A DNA stretch of 64,000 nucleotides from Rubrivivax sp. (GCA_022842595.1 JALHPF010000018.1:50305-114304); one strand, 5' to 3'. Positions 18,391 to 30,045 are shown, counted from the stretch's first letter. Translations and numbers: made by a program. The notes: generated by a model from the sequence alone, not told the origin.

Positions 18391-19056
18391 TCAGGTGCCT
18401 TGGACGGGCAGTCCCGCGGCCTGCCATTCGCTGACGCCATCGAAGGTCTTGCGAGCGCGGAAGCCGCGTGCCTGCAGCAGCTTCACCGCCTCGTCGGACA
18501 TCAGGCAGAACGGGCCTCGGCAGTAGGCGACGATCTCCACGTCACGCGGCAGCTCAGCCAAACGCTGTGCCAGCTCAGGCAGCGGCATCGATCGCGCGTA
18601 GGGCAGATGAGCCGCGTCGAACTCCTCCTGGGGCCGCACGTCGAGCACGAGCACCTCGCCGCGCTTGGCCTGTGCGAGCAGTTCCTGGCGGCCCACGCTG
18701 GCCAGCCGGTCGGGCTCGGCCATCATCTGCTGCAGCGCCAGGCGCAGTTCCAGCAGGTGCTCTTCGGCCACCTGCCGCAACGTCACGCCGAGGTGCGCCA
18801 CGTCCTTGCCGCTCAGCCGATAGACCATTCGCTTGCCCTCGCGGCGGCTCTGCACAAGTCGTGCTTCCTTCAGCGCCTTCAGGTGCGCACTGGCGAGCTT
18901 GACGTCGATGCCGACCTCGGCGGCTACGGACTCGACCGCCTTTTCTCCCTGGGCCAGCATCTCCAGCATCTCCAGCCGCTTCGGGCTGGCCAGGGCCTTG
19001 CCCACGCGGGCGACCTGTTCGTACAGAAGGTCCTTGAGTGTTCGGTTGTCCATCAT
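18391..19056 (-). CDS. ArsR-family regulator fused to a rhodanese domain
   Basis: 221 residues. Residues ~8-95 form a winged helix of the ArsR type (LASPKRLEMLEMLAQGEKAVESVAAEVGIDVKLASAHLKALKEARLV), and ~115-220 a rhodanese domain whose catalytic loop is CRGPFC. Such fusions probably sense or use sulfane sulfur in the cytoplasm to control sulfur or metal stress genes. Three ATG codons cluster at the start (19062, 19056, 19053); 19056 was chosen. A 6-bp dyad just upstream could be its operator. It is divergent from the hydroxylase gene at 19134 and leads into DsrE. Confidence 0.9.
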   Translation of the reverse strand: MMDNRTLKDLLYEQVARVGKALASPKRLEMLEMLAQGEKAVESVAAEVGIDVKLASAHLKALKEARLVQSRREGKRMVYRLSGKDVAHLGVTLRQVAEEHLLELRLALQQMMAEPDRLASVGRQELLAQAKRGEVLVLDVRPQEEFDAAHLPYARSMPLPELAQRLAELPRDVEIVAYCRGPFCLMSDEAVKLLQARGFRARKTFDGVSEWQAAGLPVQGT

Positions 19057-19063
19057 GTACATT

Positions 19064-19077
19064 CTAACGGTCGTTGG
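19064..19077. promoter_or_regulatory. Possible ArsR operator dyad
   Basis: CTAACG and CGTTGG form a 6-bp dyad with one mismatch and a 2-nt spacer, between the divergent ArsR-rhodanese and sterol-desaturase genes. Position immediately before the ArsR start fits autoregulation. The match is short and could be chance. Confidence 0.35.
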
Positions 19078-19133
19078 TATGAAAGGTAAAGAGCCTGTCT
19101 GCCACTTCAGCACCCGGCCCCCAGGAGACAGCC

Positions 19134-20009
19134 ATGGATCTCGAACAATTCGTCCTTGCCCACGAACCCGCCCTCCGGCTGGGCTTCTTCGTGGGGGCCT
19201 TCGCGATCGTGGCGCTGTGGGAACTGGCTGCGCCGCGTCGCGCGCTGACGGTGTCCAAGGCCTTGCGCTGGGGCAGCAATCTCGGCCTGGTGGCGCTGAA
19301 CACGATCCTCCTGCGGCTGCTGTTTCCATTGGCGGCCGTTGGCGTGGCCGCGTTCGGCGTGGCCAACGGCTGGGGCCTGCTCAACCACTTCGAGGTGCCG
19401 TTCTGCCTGGCCGTGCCGGTGGCGGTGATCGCGATGGACTTCGTCATCTGGCTCCAGCATGTGATGGTGCACGCCGTGCCGGCGCTGTGGCGGCTGCACC
19501 AGGTGCATCACGCCGACCTGGACTATGACCTGACCACCGGCACACGCTTCCACCCGATCGAGATCGCCCTGTCGATGCTCATCAAGTTCGCCACCATCAC
19601 CGTGCTCGGGCCACCCGTGCTGGCCGTGGTGATCTTCGAGGTGCTGCTCAACGCCACGGCGATGTTCAACCACGGCAACATCCGGCTGCCAGCCGGGGTG
19701 GACCGGGTGCTGCGCTGGTTCGTCGTCACGCCCGACATGCACCGCGTGCACCACTCGGTCGAGGACGACGAGACCAACTCCAACTTCGGTTTCAACCTGC
19801 CCTGGTGGGACCGGCTGTTCGGCACCTACCGCGCGCAGCCGCGCGCCGGACATGACGCCATCGTCATCGGCATCCACGGGCACACCGATCCGCGCGAGGT
19901 GGCTCGCCTGGACGGCATGCTGCTGATGCCGTTCAAGGGCAAGGTCGAGGGTTACGCCATCAACCGTCGCCACTGGTCGAGCGAAGGGTCGGCCGAAAGT
20001 GCCTTGTGA
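19134..20009 (+). CDS. Sterol desaturase/fatty acid hydroxylase family membrane protein
   Basis: 291 residues with about four to five membrane helices. The three histidine boxes that bind the di-iron centre are present: HVMVH (~residue 109), HQVHH (~122) and HRVHH (~205), plus a lone His in FNHGN between the last two. Family members hydroxylate or desaturate lipids using O2. The substrate in bacteria is mostly unknown; hopanoid or carotenoid modification are possibilities. It is divergent from the ArsR-rhodanese gene, so it may be a target of that regulator. Confidence 0.88.
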   Translation: MDLEQFVLAHEPALRLGFFVGAFAIVALWELAAPRRALTVSKALRWGSNLGLVALNTILLRLLFPLAAVGVAAFGVANGWGLLNHFEVPFCLAVPVAVIAMDFVIWLQHVMVHAVPALWRLHQVHHADLDYDLTTGTRFHPIEIALSMLIKFATITVLGPPVLAVVIFEVLLNATAMFNHGNIRLPAGVDRVLRWFVVTPDMHRVHHSVEDDETNSNFGFNLPWWDRLFGTYRAQPRAGHDAIVIGIHGHTDPREVARLDGMLLMPFKGKVEGYAINRRHWSSEGSAESAL

Positions 20010-20058
20010 CGGACAAGGCGAGGGCTCAGCGCCATCGCCAGCGCCGGTGCCAACGCCC

Positions 20059-20514
20059 CTACTGGATGCGATACGCCGCGTGGCAGGCCACGCACGTCTG
20101 CGACACCCGGGCCAGCGCGGCGAGGCTGCCCTTGATGTCGCCGGTCACCGACGCGTCCTTGGCCACGATGGCGAACTGGCTGGCACTGCGGTGCATGGCG
20201 GTGCCGGCGGCCTGCATGCCCTGGGGCATGAACTTCGCCACATCGTGCGCGCCGTGCAGGCCGAGCGAAGACATGCCCAGCCGCTGCTCGGCGATGTCAC
20301 TGGCCTTGTCATAGGCACCGCGCGACAACTGGTCCTGGATCTCGGCCAAGGCCAGCAGGTGATCCCGCATGTTGGCCAGGGTGTGCGTGCGCAGCATCTC
20401 GGGGAACTGGACCATCACGCGCGGATCGGCAGCCGGTGCATGTGCCGCAGGCTCACCCGGAGGCCCGGCGCAGCCAGCCAGGACGGCCAGCATGGCAGCA
20501 GCCCAGAACTTCAT
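20059..20514 (-). CDS. Cytochrome c class II-like lipoprotein
   Basis: 151 residues. A lipoprotein signal ends in LAGC (Cys15), and the haem motif CVACH is close to the C-terminus, which is the arrangement of class II cytochromes c (c' and c556, four-helix bundle). Periplasmic, probably membrane-anchored by lipid. ATG 20514 was preferred over one 33 nt upstream because it gives a clean lipobox. It lies next to a Crp/Fnr-type regulator gene transcribed in the same direction, which may control it. A role in electron transfer or NO/redox binding is inferred only from the fold. Confidence 0.8.
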   Translation of the reverse strand: MKFWAAAMLAVLAGCAGPPGEPAAHAPAADPRVMVQFPEMLRTHTLANMRDHLLALAEIQDQLSRGAYDKASDIAEQRLGMSSLGLHGAHDVAKFMPQGMQAAGTAMHRSASQFAIVAKDASVTGDIKGSLAALARVSQTCVACHAAYRIQ

Positions 20515-20592
20515 GGGCCGCGAAGGCCCGCAACGATGAGGTTTCATGCCTGAATGATGCCGGGGCGGCCCTGACGGTGCATAGGATTCAAG

Positions 20593-21210
20593 TCATGCGC
20601 GCAGATCTTTTTCCTTCGCCAGGCTCAGCCATAGCCCCTTGCGGGCAATGACCCTGTCTCTCTGCATCCTGGCCAGGGCCCGGTGAAGCGATTCGTGCGT
20701 CAGGCCCAGGCTGCGCGCGAGGTCCTTGAGCGCGCCCGTGATCTCCAGTTCGCAGCGCGAGCCCTGGCCCTCGGAGCGCAGCAGGTGCCGGATGCGTTCG
20801 TCTGCGCTGCGCAAGGATAGGCGTTCGACACGGGCCCGCGCCGTGCGCAGTTGCGCTGCCAGCAGCGCCATCCAGGACCGCGCGAAATCCGGGTCGTCCG
20901 CCAGCAGCCGCTGGAAGTCGGCCGTCGTTGCCCGCAGGACCACGCTCGGCCGGGACGCAACCGCGTCGCAGTGGCAGCGCGAAGTGTCGAGCGAGGCTTC
21001 GGCCAGGAGCTCGCCGGGACGCGCGTCTTGAAGCACCACCTCCTCGCCCTGGCGGCTGTGCCGCACCAGGCGCACGGCCCCTTCTTCGACGAAGTGGATG
21101 TATCGCGGTGGCGACCCCACCCGGAAGAGCTGCTGTGCCGTACCCAGCTCGAGACGGGAAACACAAGGCTGCAGCGCAAGTAGAAAGAGAGGGTGCCGGG
21201 ACAGGGCCAT
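20593..21210 (-). CDS. Crp/Fnr-family transcription regulator
   Basis: 205 residues. The N-terminal cyclic-nucleotide-binding-like beta-roll (residues ~20-115, VGSPPRYIHFVEEGAVRLVRHSRQGEEVVLQDARPGELLAEAS) is followed by the dimer helix and a winged helix (GALKDLARSLGLTHESLHRALARMQRDRVI, ~155-185). Two Cys residues in SRCHCDAV (~79-81) are unlike Fnr's cluster set, so an iron-sulfur cluster is doubtful. Ligand unknown. It sits 79 nt upstream of the class II cytochrome gene on the same strand. Confidence 0.88.
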   Translation of the reverse strand: MALSRHPLFLLALQPCVSRLELGTAQQLFRVGSPPRYIHFVEEGAVRLVRHSRQGEEVVLQDARPGELLAEASLDTSRCHCDAVASRPSVVLRATTADFQRLLADDPDFARSWMALLAAQLRTARARVERLSLRSADERIRHLLRSEGQGSRCELEITGALKDLARSLGLTHESLHRALARMQRDRVIARKGLWLSLAKEKDLRA

Positions 21211-21267
21211 GTCGTCGATCCTGCGGACAGGGGCGCGGCTTGATCCAAGGGCAGTGCGCCGGCAGGT

Positions 21268-22323
21268 TCAGTGGCCGTGCCGATGGTGCGCGTCAGGGAA
21301 GTGCTCGTGTGTGTGGGTCAGGGGCTCGTGCCGATGCGGGTGCGAGTGGCGGCCAGCGACGGGGCCCTCTGCATGCGCGTGCTGGTGGTGCACGTCGTGT
21401 TCGTGTTCATGGTCGTGCTCTTCGGCATGGTGAATATGCGCATGAGCATGCTTCTCGGTCAGATGCAGCCACACCCCTGCGGCCATCAAGGCACCCGCCA
21501 GCAGCAGGCCCGGCGTGACCGGCTCGCCCAGCCAGGCCACCGCGATCGCGGCGCCGAAGAACGGCGCCACCGAAAAGTACGCACCCGTGCGCGCGGTGCC
21601 GAGGTGCCGCAGCGCCACGACGAACAGGGTCAGGCTGATGCCGTAGGCGCCGAGGCCAAGCAGCAGCGCCCCAGCCAGCCAGGGTGCTGGCGGCAAAGAC
21701 GCGCCGATGGCCAGTCCGAGTGCCAGGTTCACGCTGCCCGCGACCAGCCCCTTGATCGACGCGATCCACGTCGCATCGGCGAGCGCCACCTTGCGGGTCA
21801 GGTTGTTGTCCACCGCCCAGGCCGCACAGGCGCCCAGCACGGCCAGTGCCGGCCAGGCCTCGCCGATGCGCGCCTCGCCGGGCCAGCTCAGCACCAGGGC
21901 GCCGGCGACGATGGCCACCATCCCGAGTGCAATGCGCCGGTCGAAGTTCTCCTTAAAGACGAACCAGGCCAGCAAGGCCGTGAACACGCCCTCCGCATTC
22001 AGCAGCAGGGAGGCGCCCGACGCGGGCATGCGAGACAAACCGAACATCAGCAGCAGCGGGCCCAGGACCCCGCCCGCGACCACGGCGCCAGCGAGCCAGA
22101 CCCGTTGCTCGGCTGGCAGCTTCACGGGCGCGGCGCGGCTGAGCAGCCGCCACAGCGCCAAGCCGACGCCAGAGCCCAGGTACAGCAGCCCCGCGAGCAG
22201 CCAGGGATCCACGGTGCCCAACAGTTGCTTGGCCATCGGCGTGCCGGCGCCAAACAGGGCCGCCGCGGCCAGCGCTGCGGCAACTCCGGGGTGGACCAGT
22301 GAGTTTCGGATCGTTGGCGTCAC
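21268..22323 (-). CDS. EamA/DMT-family transporter with His-rich C-terminal tail
   Basis: 351 residues. Residues ~10-285 carry ten predicted membrane helices in two EamA repeats (drug/metabolite transporter superfamily, inner membrane). The last ~65 residues are extraordinary: about 25 are His, in HxHxH runs mixed with Asp/Glu, a typical Zn/Ni/Co-binding tail. Ordinary DMT proteins end soon after helix ten. The next genes in the same direction are an RND metal efflux operon, so divalent metal transport or sensing is a strong inference, although EamA proteins more often move metabolites. Confidence 0.88.
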   Translation of the reverse strand: MTPTIRNSLVHPGVAAALAAAALFGAGTPMAKQLLGTVDPWLLAGLLYLGSGVGLALWRLLSRAAPVKLPAEQRVWLAGAVVAGGVLGPLLLMFGLSRMPASGASLLLNAEGVFTALLAWFVFKENFDRRIALGMVAIVAGALVLSWPGEARIGEAWPALAVLGACAAWAVDNNLTRKVALADATWIASIKGLVAGSVNLALGLAIGASLPPAPWLAGALLLGLGAYGISLTLFVVALRHLGTARTGAYFSVAPFFGAAIAVAWLGEPVTPGLLLAGALMAAGVWLHLTEKHAHAHIHHAEEHDHEHEHDVHHQHAHAEGPVAGRHSHPHRHEPLTHTHEHFPDAHHRHGH

Positions 22324-22359
22324 GTTGGGTCAGATGTCAGGGACCTCTTCGGCCCTAGC

Positions 22360-22749
22360 CTACTTCAGCGCGAAGCGCACGGTGCCGGCCGGCTTGCCGG
22401 CGATGGTCACCAGGGCGACGACCTTGGTTCCCGGGCCCACCTTGAACGCGCCTGTGGCTTCGAGCTTGTCGCCGGCCGGCTTCAACTCGACTTCCTGCTT
22501 CTCGGTCCCGCTCAGCAGCGTGAGCTTGGCGGTGGCCTTGGACACATCGGCCGCCTTGCCGTGGTCGCTCAGGTAAAGATGGATCATCGTCGGCTTGGCC
22601 ACCAACTCGTAGTCCATCAGCTTGGTCGGGGCCACGATGCCGCCATGCATTGGCTTGTGGTCATGGCCATGGTCGTCTTTCGCACCGGCGGCGAAGGCCG
22701 ATCCGGCCAGGGACAGGGCGATGGCGGCAATCAGGGCTGGGGTCTTCAT
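22360..22749 (-). CDS. Small exported metal-associated protein
   Basis: 129 residues with a signal peptide (~20 residues, ending SAFA) and a His-rich start of the mature part (DDHGHDHKPMHGG). The rest is a small beta-rich domain with no name that I recognise; similar proteins are found beside CusA/CzcA-type pumps. It follows the RND pump gene by 40 nt on the same strand. A periplasmic chaperone delivering the metal to the pump is plausible, by analogy with CusF, but there is no sequence match to CusF. Confidence 0.7.
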   Translation of the reverse strand: MKTPALIAAIALSLAGSAFAAGAKDDHGHDHKPMHGGIVAPTKLMDYELVAKPTMIHLYLSDHGKAADVSKATAKLTLLSGTEKQEVELKPAGDKLEATGAFKVGPGTKVVALVTIAGKPAGTVRFALK

Positions 22750-22789
22750 GGGATTCCTCTCGGGGTGGTGGGTGTGAACAGGGGAAGGT

Positions 22790-25909
<3,120 letters not shown>

Positions 25910-25912
25910 GTC

Positions 25913-25962
25913 AGGCCTCCCGCCGGGCCGTCCCAAGGGAGGCCTGCGCCCCCTCGGGGGGC
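25913..25962. repeat. Double stem-loop intergenic repeat of Burkholderiales type
   Basis: AGGCCTCCC (25913-25921) pairs with GGGAGGCCT (25937-25945), and a second hairpin of C and G runs follows at 25949-25962. The mosaic, continued by GCAGTGAACGAAGTGAACG up to about 25991, looks like a repeat I know from intergenic spaces in Comamonadaceae and relatives. It separates the pump gene from its adaptor gene and may trim or attenuate the transcript. Confidence 0.6.
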
Positions 25963-25992
25963 AGTGAACGAAGTGAACGTGGGGGCTTCATG

Positions 25993-27105
25993 TCAGCGCA
26001 CCTGGTTGATCAAGGTCGCGCCTTGCGTCGCGACGCGATCACCCGGCTGCAGCCCCGATGTCACGGCGACGTTGACACCGTCCAGCGGCTCGGTCGTGAC
26101 GGTGCGCGGCTCGAAGCGTTCCGGCGCCGTCTTCACCCAGACGACGGTCTGGTTGGCCGGGTTCTTCATCAGCGAGGCCACGGGCACCGAGATGCCCTTG
26201 ACCTTGTCCTTCGTCTGCACGAACACACGCACCGGCTGGCCCACGGCCAACTGGTCGAGTGCGTCACCCTGGGCGCGGAAGGCCAGCGGCAGCGCCTGCT
26301 CACGCAGGCTGCGCGAGGCGCCGATGAAGGTGAGCGGCATGCGCTTGTCGCCCAGGGCCATGGTCGCACTGCCGATCTTGGAAGCGATGGCAGCGTCGAA
26401 GGCCAGCGCCTCGATGCGCAGGCGCGAGGGGTCGACGATTTCGAAGATGAGTTCGCGTGCATCGACCACCTGGCCAGCCACGACGTGGGCCGAAGCGATC
26501 ACGCCCGACACCGGCGCGAGCAGCGCCTCGCGGGTGGACAGGCCACCACCGACGGCCGAGATGCGTGCAGCCAGGCTGGCAGCCTCGCTCTCGGCCGCTT
26601 CGATGTCCTTGCGTGGCACCGTGTCGACCAGTTCCTGCAGGCGCGCGATCCGCTTGTCGGCCAGGGCCTTGGCGGCACGCAGTTCGGCGAGTTGTGCCGC
26701 CTGGTTGGAACGTTCGATGGGCGCGGCCGACGGCACGACAAAGGCCAGCACTTCGCCCTTGCGAACCGCCTGCCCGGGGTTGGGCAGGCCACGCGGCCCG
26801 GGTTCGATGCGGCCGGCGTTCAGCGGCTGCACCTTGCCGCCGGCGTTCGGGTCCATCAGCACCTTGGCGCCGAGTTCCACGGTGCGGGGCAGTTCGGCCG
26901 CTTCGGTGACGACGGTGCGCACGCCCAGCTGGCGCTGCGCGGGCTTGGGCAGGAAGACGCTGCCATCGGGCTGTCGCTGCGGGCCGTTGGCGCTGGGCGC
27001 GGCGGGGGCGTCGCCGTGGTCGTGGCCAGGGCCAGCGTGTGCGGAGCCCAGTCCTGTCAGGGCGATCAGCAGCCCCAGGCTGGAGGCGATCAGGGTGCGC
27101 TTCAT
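25993..27105 (-). CDS. RND efflux periplasmic adaptor (CzcB/CusB type)
   Basis: 370 residues. A signal peptide ends at SAHA (about residue 24), followed by a short metal-binding start (GPGHDHGD). The membrane-fusion architecture is then seen: beta-barrel/lipoyl half-motifs (GKVQPLNAGRIEPG...LPNPGQAVRKGEVLAFV; LLAPVSGVIASAHVVAGQVVDARELIFEI) around an alpha-hairpin (~125-180). It bridges the inner-membrane pump and the outer-membrane channel. ATG 27105 overlaps the preceding gene's stop by 4 nt; an in-frame ATG further upstream is inside that gene. Confidence 0.9.
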   Translation of the reverse strand: MKRTLIASSLGLLIALTGLGSAHAGPGHDHGDAPAAPSANGPQRQPDGSVFLPKPAQRQLGVRTVVTEAAELPRTVELGAKVLMDPNAGGKVQPLNAGRIEPGPRGLPNPGQAVRKGEVLAFVVPSAAPIERSNQAAQLAELRAAKALADKRIARLQELVDTVPRKDIEAAESEAASLAARISAVGGGLSTREALLAPVSGVIASAHVVAGQVVDARELIFEIVDPSRLRIEALAFDAAIASKIGSATMALGDKRMPLTFIGASRSLREQALPLAFRAQGDALDQLAVGQPVRVFVQTKDKVKGISVPVASLMKNPANQTVVWVKTAPERFEPRTVTTEPLDGVNVAVTSGLQPGDRVATQGATLINQVR

Positions 27106-27656
27106 GCTGCAGCGCCTGCGCGAATGCTGCGCGCATGGATCAGACGACGCCCGCCCCCAACGAGCAAACCCAGCGCGGCGATGCCGGCCGCCACCCATCC
27201 CGCGACTTCCGTCCACGAATGCGTGTGTGCGGCCTCGTCGGCGTGCGCCTCTTCGTGGATGTCGAGTTCACCGGCCAGCAGGTCGGCTTCGCTGCCGGCG
27301 ATCACCGTGGCGGTCACCGGCAGCACGCCGGGTTTGGGTGCATCAGGCAGCACGACCTCGTACGCGTCGTCGCCAAGCTTCTCGGCCTTGAACTTGGCCC
27401 CGCCCATCTCGAGCTCGATCTGCGCGCCGCGCACGGGGCTGTTGTCGGCAAAGCGGTCGAGGTAGAGCGTGATCTGCTTGCCGCTGAGCACGCCGACGAG
27501 CTCGAAGGTCTCGGACACGGCCGAGAAGCGTGGAAGCGCCTGGCCGACGGCTGCGGGGGCGGCCTCACCGTGGTCGTGGCCCGGGCCGGCCCAGGCGGGG
27601 GATGCGACAAGCAGGGCCGCAGCGCACAGTGCGGCGGGGAGTTTCGGGAAGTTCAT
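27102..27656 (-). CDS. Exported single-helix protein of the metal efflux operon
   Basis: 184 residues. A signal peptide ends at SPAWA, then a short GHDHGE metal-binding-like stretch, a beta-rich domain (~40-130), a second His/acidic patch (EEAHADEAAHTHS), and one C-terminal membrane helix (~150-170) with a basic end. So it is a periplasmic domain anchored in the inner membrane. I do not recognise a named family. It is coupled to the adaptor gene by a 4-nt overlap, so it is very likely part of the same pump system, perhaps a metal-binding accessory. Confidence 0.75.
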   Translation of the reverse strand: MNFPKLPAALCAAALLVASPAWAGPGHDHGEAAPAAVGQALPRFSAVSETFELVGVLSGKQITLYLDRFADNSPVRGAQIELEMGGAKFKAEKLGDDAYEVVLPDAPKPGVLPVTATVIAGSEADLLAGELDIHEEAHADEAAHTHSWTEVAGWVAAGIAALGLLVGGGRRLIHARSIRAGAAA

Positions 27657-27699
27657 GGGGGATGTCCTGAAAGATTCGTAGAGTGGCGTCACGAGCGTG

Positions 27700-29019
27700 T
27701 TACTGGGGCAGAAGTCCCAGGGCCTGGCGCCACGCAGAGATCGCCGCAGCGAGCTCGATGCGGGTGCGTGCGGCCTGGCGTTCAGCCTCGGCGGCTTCGG
27801 CCTCGATGCGCAGGCGTGTCGGCAGATCGGTCTCACCCAGCCGGAAGGACTTGTCGAAGAAGCCGCGCGACTCGCGCGCCAGTTGGGCGCGCCTCTCGGC
27901 GGCTGCCAACTGCGTGCGCGAGGCTTCAACACGCACGCGCGCCGCTTCCCGTTCTGCTGTGAGACGTTCTCGTTCCAAGGCCAGGTGCGCCTGGATTTCA
28001 GTCGCTTCGGCGCGGGCGTTGGCGCTGCGGGCATCGAAGCGCGGGCCAGCGCCGAAGGGGATGCGGATGCCCAGCGTGATGGTTTGCTGGGACGCCTCGC
28101 CACGCGCACTGCGGTCGCGCGTGGTCGCCAGCATCAGCTCGGGGTTCGCGCGCGACTGGGTCGCGGCCAGTGCGGCAGTCTTTTCGGCCACGGCTGCGCG
28201 CGCCTTCAGCTCCTGCAAGGCTGCATGGGATTCAAGTTCGGCCGCCGCCGCGTCGGGAGCCGGCTCCGCCAGGGCATTCCCCACCTCGGTCATGGCTGCC
28301 CCGGACGAGGCGGGTGTGACGCCGGCGAGCGCACGCAGATGCTGTCGGGCCGCCGCAAGGCCGGCCTCGGCCTGCGCCACGCTGACTTCCGCGCTGGCCA
28401 CTGCGCCGTCGGCCTGGTGCTGGTCGGCGCGCGCCAGATCGCCGGCCTTCGCGCGCCGGGCCACGTCGGCTGCGATGAGGCGGGCGTTCTCGAGTTGATC
28501 GCGGGCGGTCCCGACCTCGATCCGCGCACGCTGCCACTGCCACCAGGCCTCGCGGACAGTGGCGGCGACACGCAGTTGCGCCGCAGTGGCCCGGCTCTCG
28601 GTGGCGGCTTCTTCGGCGTCGGCCAGCGCCGCGCTGCTGCTGCGCTCTCCGGGCAGCCACAGCGGCACGGCGACGCCAACCTCGAATTCACGCGCGCCCT
28701 GGTTGCTGCCCAGGCGATCGGTCTTGTTCGACAGTTCCAGGGCCGCCGGCTCCGGCGTCCACGCCTTTGCAGCACTTTGCTGGGCACGGGCGGCGTCGCG
28801 CCGCGCCTGCAGCGCCATCGCCTCGGGCTGGCGGGCCCAGGCTGCGTCAAATGCTTGCCGCAGGCTCAGCGGGCTGGTGTCGCTGGCTGCGCTGGCTGTG
28901 ACCGGGGGTGCCGGGGTCGCGGTGCCTGCCTGGGCCTGCGGGGCTTGGCTGCAGGCGGCCATGACGGCAGCCACGCCGGCGCGCAGCAGCCAGGCCTGCG
29001 TTCGAGTTCTTGGTGTCAT
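27700..29019 (-). CDS. Outer-membrane efflux protein (CzcC/TolC family)
   Basis: 439 residues with a signal peptide and two OEP repeats rich in long Ala/Glu/Arg helices (~70-240 and ~260-435), matching the CzcC channel-tunnel subunit. The motif REFEVGVAVPLWLPGERS is typical of CzcC homologues. It would form the outer-membrane exit for the pump. A potential lipobox (MAACS, ~residue 21-22) lies in the signal, so it may be lipid-modified. It is the first gene of the C-(184 aa)-B-A-small protein order. Confidence 0.87.
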   Translation of the reverse strand: MTPRTRTQAWLLRAGVAAVMAACSQAPQAQAGTATPAPPVTASAASDTSPLSLRQAFDAAWARQPEAMALQARRDAARAQQSAAKAWTPEPAALELSNKTDRLGSNQGAREFEVGVAVPLWLPGERSSSAALADAEEAATESRATAAQLRVAATVREAWWQWQRARIEVGTARDQLENARLIAADVARRAKAGDLARADQHQADGAVASAEVSVAQAEAGLAAARQHLRALAGVTPASSGAAMTEVGNALAEPAPDAAAAELESHAALQELKARAAVAEKTAALAATQSRANPELMLATTRDRSARGEASQQTITLGIRIPFGAGPRFDARSANARAEATEIQAHLALERERLTAEREAARVRVEASRTQLAAAERRAQLARESRGFFDKSFRLGETDLPTRLRIEAEAAEAERQAARTRIELAAAISAWRQALGLLPQ

Positions 29020-29162
29020 CCGATGCTCCAGTGCTGAAAACAACTCACGGGAGATCGGCAAGCGGCGACCAACAGGTCGCGTCGTGCCCGAAGGCGCCGC
29101 ATGCTGCGGCGCGCACTCAGGCGCGAACGGGCTTCAGAAAAGGAAGAGACCCGCCTCGCCGA

Positions 29163-29573
29163 TCAGGCGAGGGGCAGCCACTGAGGGCGTTCGGGTCGGG
29201 TCGGTGCGTGCGCACCACCCGCCTCATTGAGGGTGGCGCTGGGCGGCGCGGTCGAGAGCGCGCCTGGCAAGTCCAGCGGCAATGTCAGCATCACGCCGCA
29301 GGTGCCGTGGCAGTGGCCGCAGTCGAGATCCATTGCGCCCGGAGCCTTGTCGCCCTGGGTATCCTCGTCGGCCACCGGCTCCGCATGGGGACCAGCGTCA
29401 GCGTCGTGCTGGTGCTCGTGGTGGCCGAAGTGTCCGGCACCTTGGGTCTCGTGCCCGCAATACGACGCCACCGCCGCCCAGCTGAACTGGAGCGGAAGCA
29501 TGGCGAGCAGAACGATGGCGAGGAAGCGACGCACGGACAAGAGTCTAGCGGCCACGGGGTTTTCCGGTCGCAT
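29163..29573 (-). CDS. CzcI-like exported Cys/His-rich protein
   Basis: 136 residues. Signal peptide (~33 residues) followed by a His/Asp region (HFGHHEHQHDADAGPH) and a Cys-rich knot (DLDCGHCHGTCGVM). This is the layout of CzcI, a small periplasmic protein encoded ahead of czcCBA in Cupriavidus and linked to control of that operon. Its location 144 nt upstream of the czcC-like gene fits. It could bind metal in the periplasm and tune induction; that role is inferred from position. Confidence 0.75.
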   Translation of the reverse strand: MRPENPVAARLLSVRRFLAIVLLAMLPLQFSWAAVASYCGHETQGAGHFGHHEHQHDADAGPHAEPVADEDTQGDKAPGAMDLDCGHCHGTCGVMLTLPLDLPGALSTAPPSATLNEAGGAHAPTRPERPQWLPLA

Positions 29574-29597
29574 GCAAGGCGAGCCGGCCGTGGGGTT

Positions 29598-30045
29598 TCA
29601 CCACTTCGATGCGCGCACACGTGCGACGCTGCGATTCATCGCGTGGCGGATCACGCGCCGGCAAAGCCAGCGTTCGAGGCCCGAGAGATCGGCGCCCGAG
29701 GCGCCCGCAGAAGGCATCCGGGTTGTCGAAGACACCGAAGTCGTCGGCGGCGCCTTCCTTCCGGATGTAGGAGTAGGGCCAGCTACGGCTCATCGAGGAT
29801 GAAGCCTTCCAGCGCGATCCAGCCGCCCTCGAGGCTGACCTCGACCCAGCTGTGGAGGATGCGCTGCGGCGCCAGCCAGTAGGCCAACCCGGTGATCGCG
29901 CACCCTTCTGCAACGACATGTCGATCGTGAAGCCGTGGAAGCGGCAGGGGATGGCCATCGCGCGCCAGCCAGGGGCGGCGACCAGCGCCCCGATGGTGGA
30001 GTGGTGAAGGCCGAGCAGCGGAGTGGCTGCCAGCAGGGGGTGCAT
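29598..30045 (-). pseudogene. Decayed transglutaminase-like gene
   Basis: Pieces of a bacterial transglutaminase-domain protein are readable in three different frames. First frame: PLLGLHH...GWRAMAIPCRFHGFTIDMSLQKG (from 30045). Then a 2-nt shift to ITGLAYWLAPQRILHSWVEV...GGWIALEGFILDEP followed by a stop. Then the first frame again at YIRKEGAADDFGVFDNPDAF, and finally a shift to GADLSGLERW...RHAMNRSVARV ending at 29598. The stretch holding the catalytic Cys (between GWRA and IPCRF) is missing. So there are at least three frame changes, one stop and one internal deletion: not functional. Confidence 0.72.

Noticed and set aside
19134..20009. Carotenoid hydroxylase (CrtZ)
   Set aside because: The His boxes fit the broad hydroxylase superfamily but length and helix pattern fit the sterol desaturase group; no carotenoid genes are near.
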